NCBI GenBank assembly: GCA_002083525.1
Contig: LWDM01000059.1
Span: forward strand, 132,314 to 196,313
Length of the DNA stretch: 64,000 bases
DNA from: Proteobacteria bacterium SG_bin9
Lineage (GTDB): Bacteria; Pseudomonadota; Alphaproteobacteria; Rhizobiales; Xanthobacteraceae
Reading direction: 5' to 3'
Shown: positions 42,763 through 51,700 of the stretch, one piece after another
Numbering within the stretch: the stretch's first letter is position 1
How the letters are laid out: the number at the start of each line of letters is the position of its first letter
Notes under the pieces: model-generated
Told to the model about the DNA's origin: nothing
The model's database searches: none
Seen by the model: the letters and a program-made list of their open reading frames with translations, nothing else
Made by a program: the position numbers and the translations under genes

Positions 42763-43752
42763 TTACGGCCGGCGCGTCTCGATCACGGCGGCTGCGCCCT
42801 TGTCGAGCAACGCCAGCCCGGCGGCGCGGCCGAGTTCACGCGGACGCTCCGCACTGCCGCTGCGCACCACTTCGATGAAGCGATCGCCCTGCAGATCGAG
42901 CACCGATGCGGTCAACGTCATTTCGGCGCCGTTGATCACTGAATGCGCGGCAATCGGTGAATTGCAATGGCCGTTGAGCACCCACAGCACCTCACGCTCG
43001 GCCTCCGCCGTCGCGCGCGACATCGCATTGTCGATGCCGGCCAGATAACGCCGCGTCGTGAAATCGTTGACCCCGCACTCGACCGCAACGATGCCCTGAC
43101 CTGCGGCCGGCAGCATCTCGCCCACGGGGAATTCGTAGCCGATGCGTGACGCAAGCCCGACGCGTTCGAGGCCCGAGCGCGCCATGATCAGCGCATCCGC
43201 CGGCTGCTCCGATCCACCGTCTGGCAGTTTCTGCCGCTCACCCGCATCGAGTTTGCGGATGCGCGTATCGGCGGCGCCGCGGAAGTGCACGATTTCGACC
43301 TCGGGAAACAGCCGCCGCGCATAGGCCGCGCGCCGCACCGCATTGGTGCCGATGCGCAAGCCCTTGCCACGGGATTGCCGCAACATCTCCATCGTCAATC
43401 CGGGACGTAGCACGAGCACGTCGGTCGCCGCTTCCCGCTTGAGCGTCGCGCCGATCACGAGACCAGGCGTATCCTCGTTGCCCGGCATGTCCTTCAGCGA
43501 GTGCATCGCTGCCTGCAACTCGCCGGCAACGACAGCCTGACGGATTTCCGCGACGAACGCGCCGCCCTTGCCGCCATGCGGCAACAGCTTGCTGACCTGA
43601 TCCTGATCGCCCTTCGTCTCGAACTTGACGATCTCGACCTTCAACTCGGGAAACGCCGCGTGGAGCTGACGCGCGATCTCCTCGGTCTGCACCAAGGCCA
43701 TGGTGCTCTTGCGAGTGCCGATACGCAATTCGTCCGCCCCTTGCCGTAACAT
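42763..43752 (-). CDS. Divergent hydroxymethylbilane synthase (HemC-like)
   Basis: This 329-residue protein has the fold and key residues of porphobilinogen deaminase, which polymerises four porphobilinogens. RIGTRKSTMALVQ carries the substrate arginine, HSLKDMP the catalytic Asp (D88), AVRRAA and HFRGAADTRIRKLDA the conserved arginines, and LNGHCNSPIAAHS the cofactor-anchoring cysteine (C263). However, the sequence departs from usual alphaproteobacterial HemC, with an insertion of about 11 residues after KLDAGE (QKLPDGGSEQP). It may be a paralogue. The start is uncertain (a TTG with AAGGGGCGG upstream is an alternative). Confidence 0.8.
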   Translation of the reverse strand: MLRQGADELRIGTRKSTMALVQTEEIARQLHAAFPELKVEIVKFETKGDQDQVSKLLPHGGKGGAFVAEIRQAVVAGELQAAMHSLKDMPGNEDTPGLVIGATLKREAATDVLVLRPGLTMEMLRQSRGKGLRIGTNAVRRAAYARRLFPEVEIVHFRGAADTRIRKLDAGERQKLPDGGSEQPADALIMARSGLERVGLASRIGYEFPVGEMLPAAGQGIVAVECGVNDFTTRRYLAGIDNAMSRATAEAEREVLWVLNGHCNSPIAAHSVINGAEMTLTASVLDLQGDRFIEVVRSGSAERPRELGRAAGLALLDKGAAAVIETRRP

Positions 43753-43848
43753 CTTTGACGGCAGGGTTATCACGCAGAAGGCGCAGCCGCACAAGCGCGG
43801 GCGGCCTTGGGAGGTGCAGAAAAACGCCTTGAAGTCAGGGATGTAACG

Positions 43849-44118
43849 TCAGAATCGGCGGCCGGCGACGAGACCCGATACTGGCTGCCGCCTGCGAGCG
43901 GCTTCCCGTCCAAACTCGGCGATCGCCATGTTGGCGACCCGGATGCGATGGGTCACGCCCCGGCCGGCGAGCGCCACCACGATCCGCGACAGCAACACAT
44001 GATCGGCATAGTCGTCACCGACCTGCCCCGTCGCCTTCAGGAAGTACCAGGCGATGCGGTGCGCGTCGCTGACCATCGTGCCCCCGGATGATGCGTTGGT
44101 CTGACTGGACGGGATCAT
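43849..44118 (-). CDS. Small hypothetical protein
   Basis: This 89-residue protein is not recognised. It has a hydrophilic N-terminus (MIPSSQTNASSGGTMVSDAH) and a helical middle (RIAWYFLKATGQVGDDYADH). A good ribosome binding site, CAGGTGAAAC, precedes the ATG, and it follows the 75-residue gene upstream by 13 bases, so it is probably real and co-transcribed with it. It may continue into hemC, 96 bases downstream. Confidence 0.55.
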   Translation of the reverse strand: MIPSSQTNASSGGTMVSDAHRIAWYFLKATGQVGDDYADHVLLSRIVVALAGRGVTHRIRVANMAIAEFGREAARRRQPVSGLVAGRRF

Positions 44119-44131
44119 GTTTCACCTGCGC

Positions 44132-44359
44132 TTACAGACCGCTGTAGCCCTGTTGCACCGGATCGGAGCGGCCTTCCTGCTCACGCAGGTAAACAAGCCC
44201 GCAGACCGCGAGACGCTCGTGGTCGGTTTCGCCACCGGCAAACAAGGTCTTCAGATAATCCGTGACCCTGGCGCCAGCCTCCTCGGCCTTCTCGTCATTC
44301 CACATCAGAGAATAGGTCTTGAGAATACGCTGGATCGCGATGTCCACTGCCGTTTGCAT
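44132..44359 (-). CDS. Small hypothetical protein
   Basis: This 75-residue soluble protein starts MQTAVDIAIQRILKTYSLMW and has a central KAEEAGARVTDYLKTLFAGG. AAGGAG lies at good spacing before the ATG at 44359, so that start is chosen over longer frames. A general-stress-like promoter (GGAAC-N16-TGTT) lies 31 bases upstream. It is followed by the 89-residue gene. Function unknown. Confidence 0.65.
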   Translation of the reverse strand: MQTAVDIAIQRILKTYSLMWNDEKAEEAGARVTDYLKTLFAGGETDHERLAVCGLVYLREQEGRSDPVQQGYSGL

Positions 44360-44389
44360 GGCTGCTCCTTCTGCCCTCGATGGTTTGAC

Positions 44390-44414
44390 AACAAAGGTGG
44401 GAACTTTTGGTTCC
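44390..44414 (-). promoter_or_regulatory. EcfG-like promoter of the small-gene operon
   Basis: The minus strand reads GGAAC (44414-44410), 16 bases, TGTT (44393-44390), one base off the CGTT consensus. The gene at 44132-44359 starts 31 bases downstream. Confidence 0.55.
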
Positions 44415-44451
44415 TTGCGAAATTGCTTCTGCATTCCAGGGAGACCCCGCG

Positions 44452-44811
44452 ATGACCATCAAAGCCGCGCTGGCTGGAATAGCCGTATTTCACCTTGAAG
44501 ATTCGCTTGTCTGGTACGAGCGCCTGCTCGGCCGGCCGCCCGACCGGCGACCGATGGCGACCGTGGCGGAGTGGCATTTTGCTGGTGGCGGCGGACTTCA
44601 GATTTTCGAGGATTCCGAACGCGGCGGCACGTCGTCGGTGACGCTCGTTGACACCGACATCGACGAGCGCATGGATGAGTTGAAGAAGCAGGGCATCAGC
44701 ATCCGCTCGACGTCGAATCTGGCGATCGCCCGCATCTGCATCATCGGCGATCCCGATGGCAACCAGATCGTCTTCGCGGAAAGCAACAATCGCCATCGCG
44801 CGGTTGCATAG
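44452..44811 (+). CDS. Glyoxalase/VOC-fold protein
   Basis: This 119-residue single-domain VOC protein starts MTIKAALAGIAVFHLEDSLV, with WYERLLGRPPDRRPM and a C-terminal IIGDPDGNQIVFAE, the pattern of glyoxalase or bleomycin-resistance-like proteins. A possible metal ligand set is visible only in part (E in the last strand), so catalytic status is uncertain. GGGAGA precedes the start. It is divergent from the small stress-type operon. Confidence 0.8.
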   Translation: MTIKAALAGIAVFHLEDSLVWYERLLGRPPDRRPMATVAEWHFAGGGGLQIFEDSERGGTSSVTLVDTDIDERMDELKKQGISIRSTSNLAIARICIIGDPDGNQIVFAESNNRHRAVA

Positions 44812-44851
44812 GCATAACCGAAATGCAGGGCCCGGAACCCGCCGTTCCGCA

Positions 44852-44876
44852 GGAACATGATCTCGCCTGCGGCGTT
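44852..44876 (+). promoter_or_regulatory. EcfG-type general stress promoter
   Basis: GGAAC (44852-44856), 16 bases, CGTT (44873-44876) is an exact consensus match. The small secreted-protein gene starts at 44908, 31 bases downstream. Confidence 0.8.
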
Positions 44877-44907
44877 TTCTCCCCAAGGCAGTTTGGAGGA
44901 GGAAAGC

Positions 44908-45162
44908 ATGAAGTTGTTCGCAGCAGCATTGATCGGCGCAACCGTTCTCGGAACGGCGGCAGCCTCGGCGCAGTCGATTGAACTGAACGTCGGCGGCGAC
45001 CGTGGCTATCGGGAACGTCACTATCACCACCATCACGGCGACTGGCGCGACAGCCGCGCGTATTATCGCGGCAATTACCACGACGGTGAAACGGTGATCA
45101 TCAAGAAGAAGAAACGTGTGTATCGCGAGCCCGGCGCGAACGTGGTGATCGAGCGCTACTGA
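44908..45162 (+). CDS. Small secreted His/Tyr-rich protein
   Basis: This 84-residue protein has a signal peptide (MKLFAAALIGATVLGTAAAS, cleavage near ASAQ). The mature part is rich in Arg, Tyr and His (YRERHYHHHHGDWRDSRAYY) and ends with a basic stretch (VIIKKKKRVYREPGANVVIE). GGAGGAGGAAAG precedes the ATG. A perfect EcfG-type promoter lies upstream and a strong terminator follows, so it forms its own stress-regulated unit. The His cluster could bind metal; function unknown. Confidence 0.8.
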   Translation: MKLFAAALIGATVLGTAAASAQSIELNVGGDRGYRERHYHHHHGDWRDSRAYYRGNYHDGETVIIKKKKRVYREPGANVVIERY

Positions 45163-45189
45163 CGCTCACAACCCGTCCGTGATGGAATC

Positions 45190-45219
45190 AAAGAGCCCCG
45201 CAACACGGGGCTCTTTTTT
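45190..45219. terminator. Rho-independent terminator
   Basis: The stem AGAGCCCCG / CGGGGCTCT with loop CAACA is followed by TTTTTT on the plus strand, ending the small secreted-protein gene. It may also serve the convergent APC permease on the minus strand. Confidence 0.85.
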
Positions 45220-45240
45220 GTCGTCGATCGACGCCCAGGA

Positions 45241-46662
45241 TCAGTTCACCGGACCGTGACTGCCCATATCCGCCATCGTCGGATCGCTCGGCTTCACGCC
45301 GGTCGACTTGTTGACGAACACGGTCACGACCCACAGCAGGACACCGATGCCGATCAGAACGCCGGCGATCTTGTACTGCGTCGGATCGCGGCCGGTCCAC
45401 GGACCCGCAAGGAAGGCGCAGGCGATCGCACCGAGGATCGGCAGGATCGTCGGCGAGCGGAAATGCTGATGATCGACCTTGTCCTTGCGCAGGAGCAACA
45501 CGGCGACGTTCACCACCGTAAACACGCAGAGCAGCAGCAGCGCCGTCGTGCCGCCGAGCGCGGGCACTTCGCCGACGAAGGTGATCAGCGCAAATGCCAG
45601 CAACGTGGTGAAAGCGATCGCAATGTAGGGCGTGCGGCGGGTCGAGTGCACCTTGCCGAGCGCGGCCGGCAGCACGTGCTCCCGGCTCATGCCATACACC
45701 AGCCGGCTCGCCATCAGCATGTTGATCAGCGCGCTGTTCGCCACGGCGAACATCGTAATGAAGCCGAAAATCCAGAGCGGGAAGTTCGGCGCACCGGCCT
45801 GCACCACCTTGAGCAGCGGCGTTTCGCCTTCGCCGAGTTGCTCGGGCGAGACCAGCGTGATCGCGGAGACCGACACCAGCACGTAGATCACACCGGTGAT
45901 AAAGAGGCCCAGCAGCAGAACGAACGGAAAGTCCTTGGTCGGATTCTTGCATTCCTCGGCCATGTTCACCGAGTCCTCGAAACCGACCATCGCGAAGAAG
46001 GCCAGCGTCGTCGCCGCGATCACCGGCCAGAACATGCCGGCGTCACTGGCCTTGAACTGCGTCACGCGCGAGACATCGCCCTGCCCCGCACCGATTGCCC
46101 ACAGCCCAATGAAGATGATGATCAGAAGGCCGGTCAATTCGACCAGCGTGAGCACCACATTGGCTTTCACGCTTTCACCGACTCCGCGGAAGTTCACCAC
46201 CGCGACGATCGCCATGAACACCAGCCCGATCATGGTGATTCCGAACGTTCCGTAATTGAGGCCGAAGGCGTGGGACATGTTCGCTGCGAACGCGCGCGAT
46301 GCGGTCGACGACGAGGTGATGCCGGAGCACATCACGGCGAAGGCGACGATGAAGGTGACGAAGTGAATTCCGAAAGCCTTGTGGGTGTAGAGCGCCGCGC
46401 CGGCGGCCTTCGGATATTTAGTGACCAGTTCGAGATAGCTGAAGGCTGTGATGACAGCGACGACGAAGGCGACAAGGAACGGCAGCCAGACCACACCGCC
46501 GACTTGCTTGGCCACCTGTCCGGTCAGCGCGTAGATGCCGGTCCCGAGAATGTCACCCACAATGAAGAGAAGCAGCAGCCAGGGTCCCATCACCCGATTG
46601 AGACTTGGCTCGGCGTCAGGCTTGCCGTGCGCACTGGCTTGATTCAGAGAAACGTCGGTCAT
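45241..46662 (-). CDS. APC-family amino-acid permease
   Basis: This 473-residue inner-membrane protein has about 12 hydrophobic segments and the APC superfamily patterns: LLLFIVGDILGTGIYALTGQ near residue 30, AFFAMVGFEDSVNMAEECKN near residue 245, and SREHVLPAALGKVHSTRRTP in the second half. It resembles cationic amino-acid/polyamine transporters. A perfect EcfG promoter lies 130 bases upstream, which suggests induction under stress. Substrate unknown. Confidence 0.88.
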   Translation of the reverse strand: MTDVSLNQASAHGKPDAEPSLNRVMGPWLLLLFIVGDILGTGIYALTGQVAKQVGGVVWLPFLVAFVVAVITAFSYLELVTKYPKAAGAALYTHKAFGIHFVTFIVAFAVMCSGITSSSTASRAFAANMSHAFGLNYGTFGITMIGLVFMAIVAVVNFRGVGESVKANVVLTLVELTGLLIIIFIGLWAIGAGQGDVSRVTQFKASDAGMFWPVIAATTLAFFAMVGFEDSVNMAEECKNPTKDFPFVLLLGLFITGVIYVLVSVSAITLVSPEQLGEGETPLLKVVQAGAPNFPLWIFGFITMFAVANSALINMLMASRLVYGMSREHVLPAALGKVHSTRRTPYIAIAFTTLLAFALITFVGEVPALGGTTALLLLCVFTVVNVAVLLLRKDKVDHQHFRSPTILPILGAIACAFLAGPWTGRDPTQYKIAGVLIGIGVLLWVVTVFVNKSTGVKPSDPTMADMGSHGPVN

Positions 46663-46883
46663 CCCAGCTCCTCCCCAAAGACCGCATCGTTGCGGCTATC
46701 TCAGCTTTCCATCGCTCTGCGGCCTCGGCAAGCAGGCTTGCGCAGTTCAGCACTGCATTTGCGCGTAAACCTTTGCGGCACCGCAGTGTGCAACGCGCGC
46801 TTGCTTTACGTGTTCCCGAACCGTGTCAGAATGAGCGGCATCAAAACCGGCGTTCATTAAGCCGGAACAGCAGGGAGTGCGGA
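46663..46883. other. Divergent intergenic region
   Basis: No gene is seen. The stretch contains the EcfG-type promoter at 46792-46816 for the permease and the upstream region of the alpha/beta hydrolase, for which I see no clear promoter. Confidence 0.4.
46792..46816 (-). promoter_or_regulatory. EcfG-type general stress promoter of the APC permease
   Basis: The minus strand reads GGAAC (46816-46812), 16 bases, CGTT (46795-46792), an exact consensus match. The permease ATG is about 130 bases downstream. Confidence 0.75.
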
Positions 46884-47648
46884 ATGCCGAAGCTCGATCG
46901 TGACGGGGTCAACATCTATTACGAGATTCACGGATCCGGCCCCGCCTTGCTGCTGACGCACGGCTATTCGGCAACCTCGCAGATGTGGAAAGGCCAAATC
47001 GCGCCGCTGGCGAAGATGCACACGCTGATCCTCTGGGATATGCGCGGCCACGGCGAGAGCGACTATCCGGCGGATCAATCAGCTTACAGCGAGGACCACA
47101 CCGTCGCCGATATGGCTGCGTTGCTCGATCATGCAGGCGCGAAGACGGCAATCGTCGGCGGCCTCTCGCTCGGCGGTTACATGTCGCTGGCGCTCTATCG
47201 CAGGCATCCAGAGCGGGTGCGCTCGCTGCTGATCATCGACACCGGACCCGGCTTCAAGAAAGACGACGCTCGCGAGGCGTGGAATCAGAATGCGCGCAAG
47301 CGCGCCGACACGCTGGAGAAGGATGGACTCGCGTCGCTGAAATCCGGCAGCGCCGAGCGCTCACTCGCCGTGCATCGCTCCGCCGACGGTCTTGCGAAGG
47401 CAGCGCGCGGCATGCTGACCCAGCGCGACGCCAACGTGATGGAGCTGCTGCCCAACATCAAGGTGCCGTCGCTGGTCCTGGTCGGCGCCGACGATACGCC
47501 GTTCATCGCTGCATCCGACTACATGGCCGCGAAGATTCCCGGTGCGCAGAAGGTGGTGATCCCGAACGCAGGGCATGCGTCCAACATCGACCAACCGCAG
47601 GCGTTCAACGATGCGGTGACGGCGTTTCTGGCGAAGCTGCCGGGCTGA
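46884..47648 (+). CDS. Alpha/beta-fold hydrolase
   Basis: This 254-residue enzyme has the alpha/beta hydrolase catalytic triad: nucleophile Ser in VGGLSLGGYMSLAL, Asp in LVGADDTPFIAA and His in NAGHASNIDQP. The oxyanion segment LTHGYSATSQMW is near residue 27. It resembles 3-oxoadipate enol-lactonase/haloalkane-type hydrolases, but the substrate cannot be told by eye. The start at 46884 has GGGAG upstream and yields the usual N-terminus. Confidence 0.85.
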   Translation: MPKLDRDGVNIYYEIHGSGPALLLTHGYSATSQMWKGQIAPLAKMHTLILWDMRGHGESDYPADQSAYSEDHTVADMAALLDHAGAKTAIVGGLSLGGYMSLALYRRHPERVRSLLIIDTGPGFKKDDAREAWNQNARKRADTLEKDGLASLKSGSAERSLAVHRSADGLAKAARGMLTQRDANVMELLPNIKVPSLVLVGADDTPFIAASDYMAAKIPGAQKVVIPNAGHASNIDQPQAFNDAVTAFLAKLPG

Positions 47649-47659
47649 TCGGCCGCCGC

Positions 47660-48178
47660 TTAGTTCGCAGCCGCATTACCCTCGCGGATCGAGCACGAAG
47701 CCGAGCCCGCAGTGACGGTCTGGACCTCGAACGTTCGTTTCTGATCGAAGCTCTTCCAGGTGGTCGGGCCGCCGGACCGGCCGTAGGTCACCGTCGCGTT
47801 GCAGCTCCCGTAGCTCGGATCGAACGTCACCATCACACGCCGCGCAAATCCGCTGAACACTGCGTGGCCGACCAGATTGTTGCCCTGAAACGCCAGCGTT
47901 CCCTGCTGTTCGCCCGGCGCCAATTCCCGGTTGAGCGTCGCATTGCGATCGCTGTTGATCGAACGCACGAACACGCGCCCGGCCGAGCTGACATAGGCGA
48001 TCCGCTGCCGCGTAATCGTGGCGGTCCCGGCCGTGCCATCGGGGTATTTCTGGTAGACGGAATCGGCCCACGCGATGATGACCGATTTATTCAGGAGCTG
48101 CTTGGGCGCCGCTTGCGCGGTCGTGGCGCTGGTCAGGGCGGATATGCTCACGATAGCGGCGAGATACATCCGATTCAT
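47660..48178 (-). CDS. Secreted hypothetical protein
   Basis: This 172-residue protein starts with a signal peptide (MNRMYLAAIVSISALTSATT, cleavage near AQAAP). The mature part is mostly beta-predicted, with WADSVYQKYPDGTAGTATIT and two cysteines (SYGSCNATVTYG, SASCSIREG) that may form a disulphide. GGAGG precedes the ATG at 48178. It follows the cupredoxin gene by about 90 bases in the same direction but may be separate. No family recognised. Confidence 0.65.
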   Translation of the reverse strand: MNRMYLAAIVSISALTSATTAQAAPKQLLNKSVIIAWADSVYQKYPDGTAGTATITRQRIAYVSSAGRVFVRSINSDRNATLNRELAPGEQQGTLAFQGNNLVGHAVFSGFARRVMVTFDPSYGSCNATVTYGRSGGPTTWKSFDQKRTFEVQTVTAGSASCSIREGNAAAN

Positions 48179-48269
48179 CACAGCGTCCTCCGCGGCAATT
48201 AACTCAGTAGTCCAATTGCCGCAGATTAGCAGATGCCCGTCGCCGTGACCACGCGCCAGTGACGCTTGG

Positions 48270-48743
48270 TCACTTGACGACCACGACTCCAATCATCCCC
48301 GCCTCACGATGACCGGCGATCAGGCAGGCGTACTCGAATTCGCCCGCTTTCGTGAAACGCCAGACGATCTGTCCCGACTGCTTCGGCGCCAGCCGCTTGC
48401 CGTTCGGCTCATCATGCGCCATCTCCGGCATTTTCTTCATCTCCTCGGCATGCGCGAGATTTTCCGCCGTGGTTCCCAGCACAAACTCATGCTCGAGTTC
48501 GCCGGTGTTGCGCAGCATGAACTTGACCTGATCGCCCTTCTTCACCTCAAGCCGCGCCGGCACGAACAGCATCTTGCCGTCCTTCTCAAACATTTCGACT
48601 TGCACGATCTTGGCCGGCTTCTTCGCATCGCCCGGCTCGCCAGCGGCGAAATCGTGGCTGTGGTTGTGGTCGTGTTTATGCTGCGCGAGCGCAACCGCAG
48701 GCAGAGCGATGAGTGCGGCGACCAGAAACAAACGCTTCTTCAT
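48270..48743 (-). CDS. Periplasmic cupredoxin of the metal efflux operon
   Basis: This 157-residue protein has a signal peptide (MKKRLFLVAALIALPAVALA) then a His-rich stretch (QHKHDHNHSHDF) and a cupredoxin domain. Copper ligands are likely the His in GELEHEFVLG and the C-terminal ACLIAGHREAGMIG (Cys, His, Met). It resembles plastocyanin/azurin-like copper-resistance proteins. It is the last gene of the RND operon, 20 bases after the pump gene, so it probably binds copper in the periplasm. Confidence 0.88.
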   Translation of the reverse strand: MKKRLFLVAALIALPAVALAQHKHDHNHSHDFAAGEPGDAKKPAKIVQVEMFEKDGKMLFVPARLEVKKGDQVKFMLRNTGELEHEFVLGTTAENLAHAEEMKKMPEMAHDEPNGKRLAPKQSGQIVWRFTKAGEFEYACLIAGHREAGMIGVVVVK

Positions 48744-48762
48744 GGTGTTCTCCTTTGCAAAA

Positions 48763-51700
48763 TCAAAAAGCTTCAGCGGACGAAGCGCCGCCCGCATGTT
48801 CGTTCGACTCATCGGCACGGTGGCGCAACCGCTCCAACGGTTTCTCGCCGTAACGAAGGACCAGAACCGGCGTCAGCAGGGTGTCGAGCAGGGTCGCGCT
48901 GACCAGACCGCCGAAGATGGTCACAGCCACCGGATGCAGAATCTCCTTTCCGGGTGTCGCGGCATCGATCAGGAGCGGCACCAGCGCAACGCCGGCGGAG
49001 AGCGCGGTCATCAGCACCGGCGTCAGCCGCTCGAGGCTGCCACGCATCACCAACTCGCGGCCAAACGGCAGGCTCTCCTGCACGGCCAGATTGATGATGT
49101 GGCTGATCTTGAGAATGCCGTTGCGGGCGGCGATGCCGGTCAACGTGATGAAGCCGACCATCGACGCCACCGACAGTGGCTGACCGGCAAGCCAGAGCGC
49201 AACGACCGAACCGATCAGCGCCAGCGGCACGCTGCCCATCACGATCAGCGCGAACACCACCGAGCGATAGCGGCTGTAGAGAATGGCGAAGATCAGCGCC
49301 AGCGACAGGATCGAGAGAATGCCGATGGTCCGGCTCGCCTCCTCCTGCGCCTTGAAGGTACCTTCGAGTTGCGCGTAGAAGCCCTCCGGCAGGCGCGTGG
49401 TGGCGAGCACCTCGCGAATATCATCCGCGATCCGCGATGCGCTCGCACGGCCATCAATGTTTGCGAACACCGCTACGCGGCGGCGGCTGTTCTCACGCAG
49501 AATCTGGTTCGGTCCTTCGGTTTCCTTGATCTCCGCCAGCTGCCGCGCCGGCACCCAGCCCACCGGCGTCTCGATCAGGAGATCGCCGAGGCGCTGCGTG
49601 GTGCGCTGATTGTCCTGCAGGCGCAGCACCACGTCGAAACGGCGGAAGCCATCGACGACGCGCGACACCACGCGGCCGTTCGACAGGCGGCTCAGCTGTT
49701 CGACCACCGCGGCCGGCGGCACGCCGTAGAGCGACGCGCGGCTATAATCGACGCGGATTTCGAGCTGCGGGATCAGCACCTGCTTTTCGGTCTGTAGATC
49801 GACCAGGCCAGGAATCTCCGCCAGCTTGCCGCGGATCATTTCGGCTGAGGCGCGCAGCGCATCGAGATCTTCGCCGAAGATTTTCACCGCGATATCGGCG
49901 CGCACGCCGGACAGGAGGTGATCGAGGCGGTGCGAGATCGGCTGGCCGACATTGATCACGGCAGGAAGCACCGAGAGCTGGGCGCGGATGTCCGCCACCA
50001 CCTCGTCCTTGCTGCGGGCCGAAGGCCGGAGATTGATTTCGAGGTCGGACGAATGCACGCCCTCCGCGTGCTCGTCGAGCTCGGCGCGGCCGGTGCGGCG
50101 GCCGACCGTTTCGACCTCGGGCACCGCCAGCACCAACCGTTCCGCGATCAGGCCGACGCGATTGGACTCGGCGAGCGAGGTGCCCGGATTGAACAGCAGA
50201 TTGATGGTGAAGGTGCCTTCGTTGAACGGCGGCAGGAACGCGCGCGGCAGCAGGAACGCGCCGGCAGCGGCGAGCACCACGGCAACGAGCGTCGCCCCCA
50301 TCAGCGTCCGTTGATAGCGGAAGACCTTGTCGAGCAGCGCGGCATTCAGGCGCTTAAGGATGCGCACCAGTGCGCTGTCGCCGTGCTCCAGCCGCTTCAC
50401 GCCGGGAAGCATGTAGTAGGCCATCACCGGCGTCAGCGTCACCGACACCAGAAGGCTCGCGAGGATCGAAATGATGTAGGCCTGCCCCAGCGGTGTGAAC
50501 AGCCGCCCTTCGATGCCGGACAGCGCGAATAGCGGCACGAACACCAGAACGATGATGACCGTCGCATAGACGATGCCGGATCGGACCTCCTGCGAGGCGG
50601 AGACAACCACATCGAACACGCTCCTCGGATTGGGGAGCGCACGATTCTCACGCAAGCGCCGGAAGATGTTCTCGACATCGACCACCGCGTCGTCGACGAG
50701 TTCGCCGATGGCGATGGCGATGCCGCCGAGCGTCATGGTGTTGATCGACAGGCCTAGCCCATGGAAGATCACCGCCGTGGTCAGAATCGAGACCGGAATC
50801 GCCGCGAGCGAAATCGCCGTGGTTCGCCAGTTCAGCAGAAACGCAAACAGCACCACCGCAACGACCAGCCCGGCTTCAAGCAGGACGCGCTCGACATTGC
50901 TGATCGACGTCTCGATGAAGTTCGCCTGCCGGAAGACGATCTGATCCGCCTTCATGCCGTTCGGCAGCGAAGCCGTGATTTCCTTCAGCGCCTGCTCGAT
51001 CTCGCGCGTCAGCTTGATGGTGTCGACATTCGGCTGCTTCTCGACCGAGACGATCACCGAGGGCTGGCCCATGAAGCCGGCCTCGCCGCGCTTCACCTTC
51101 GGCGCGAACGTCACCTCCGCAATCTGCCGCAGATACACCGGCCCGCCATTGACCTGCGCGACCACGACATTGCGCAGATCGTCGAGGCTCGTGGTGCGGC
51201 CGATATTGCGGATCAGATATTCGCGCGCGTGCTGGTCGGTGAAGCCGCCGCCGGTGTTGACGCCGAACTGGTTCAGCGCCGTCTGCACCTGCTCGTAGGT
51301 GACGCCAAGGCTGCGCAGCGCCGGCGGGTTCGGCGCGACGCGATACTGACGAACCTCGCCGCCGATCGGGATCACCTGCGCCACGCCCGGAATCGTCAGA
51401 AGCCGCGGCCGCACGACGAAGTCGGCTGCCTCGCGCACCTCCATTGGCGAAGCCGGGCCGCTCGTCATCGCGATCAGGAGAATCTGCCCCATGATCGAAT
51501 TCACCGGTCCCATCTGCGGCGAGGTACCGAGCGGCAGCTGCGGGCGGATCAGCGACAGGCGCTCAGAAACCTGCTGCCTGTTGCGATAAATGTCTGTGCC
51601 CCAGTCGAATTCGACATAGACGATGGAAAGGCCGATGCCGGACACCGAGCGCACACGCGTCACACCGGGCAGGCCGTTCATCTGCGTCTCGATCGGGAAG

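Noticed and set aside
45256..46860. 534-codon open frame on the plus strand opposite the APC permease
   Set aside because: Composition is dominated by Arg, Asp, His and Gln as in antisense shadows of membrane proteins; no start signal or domain.
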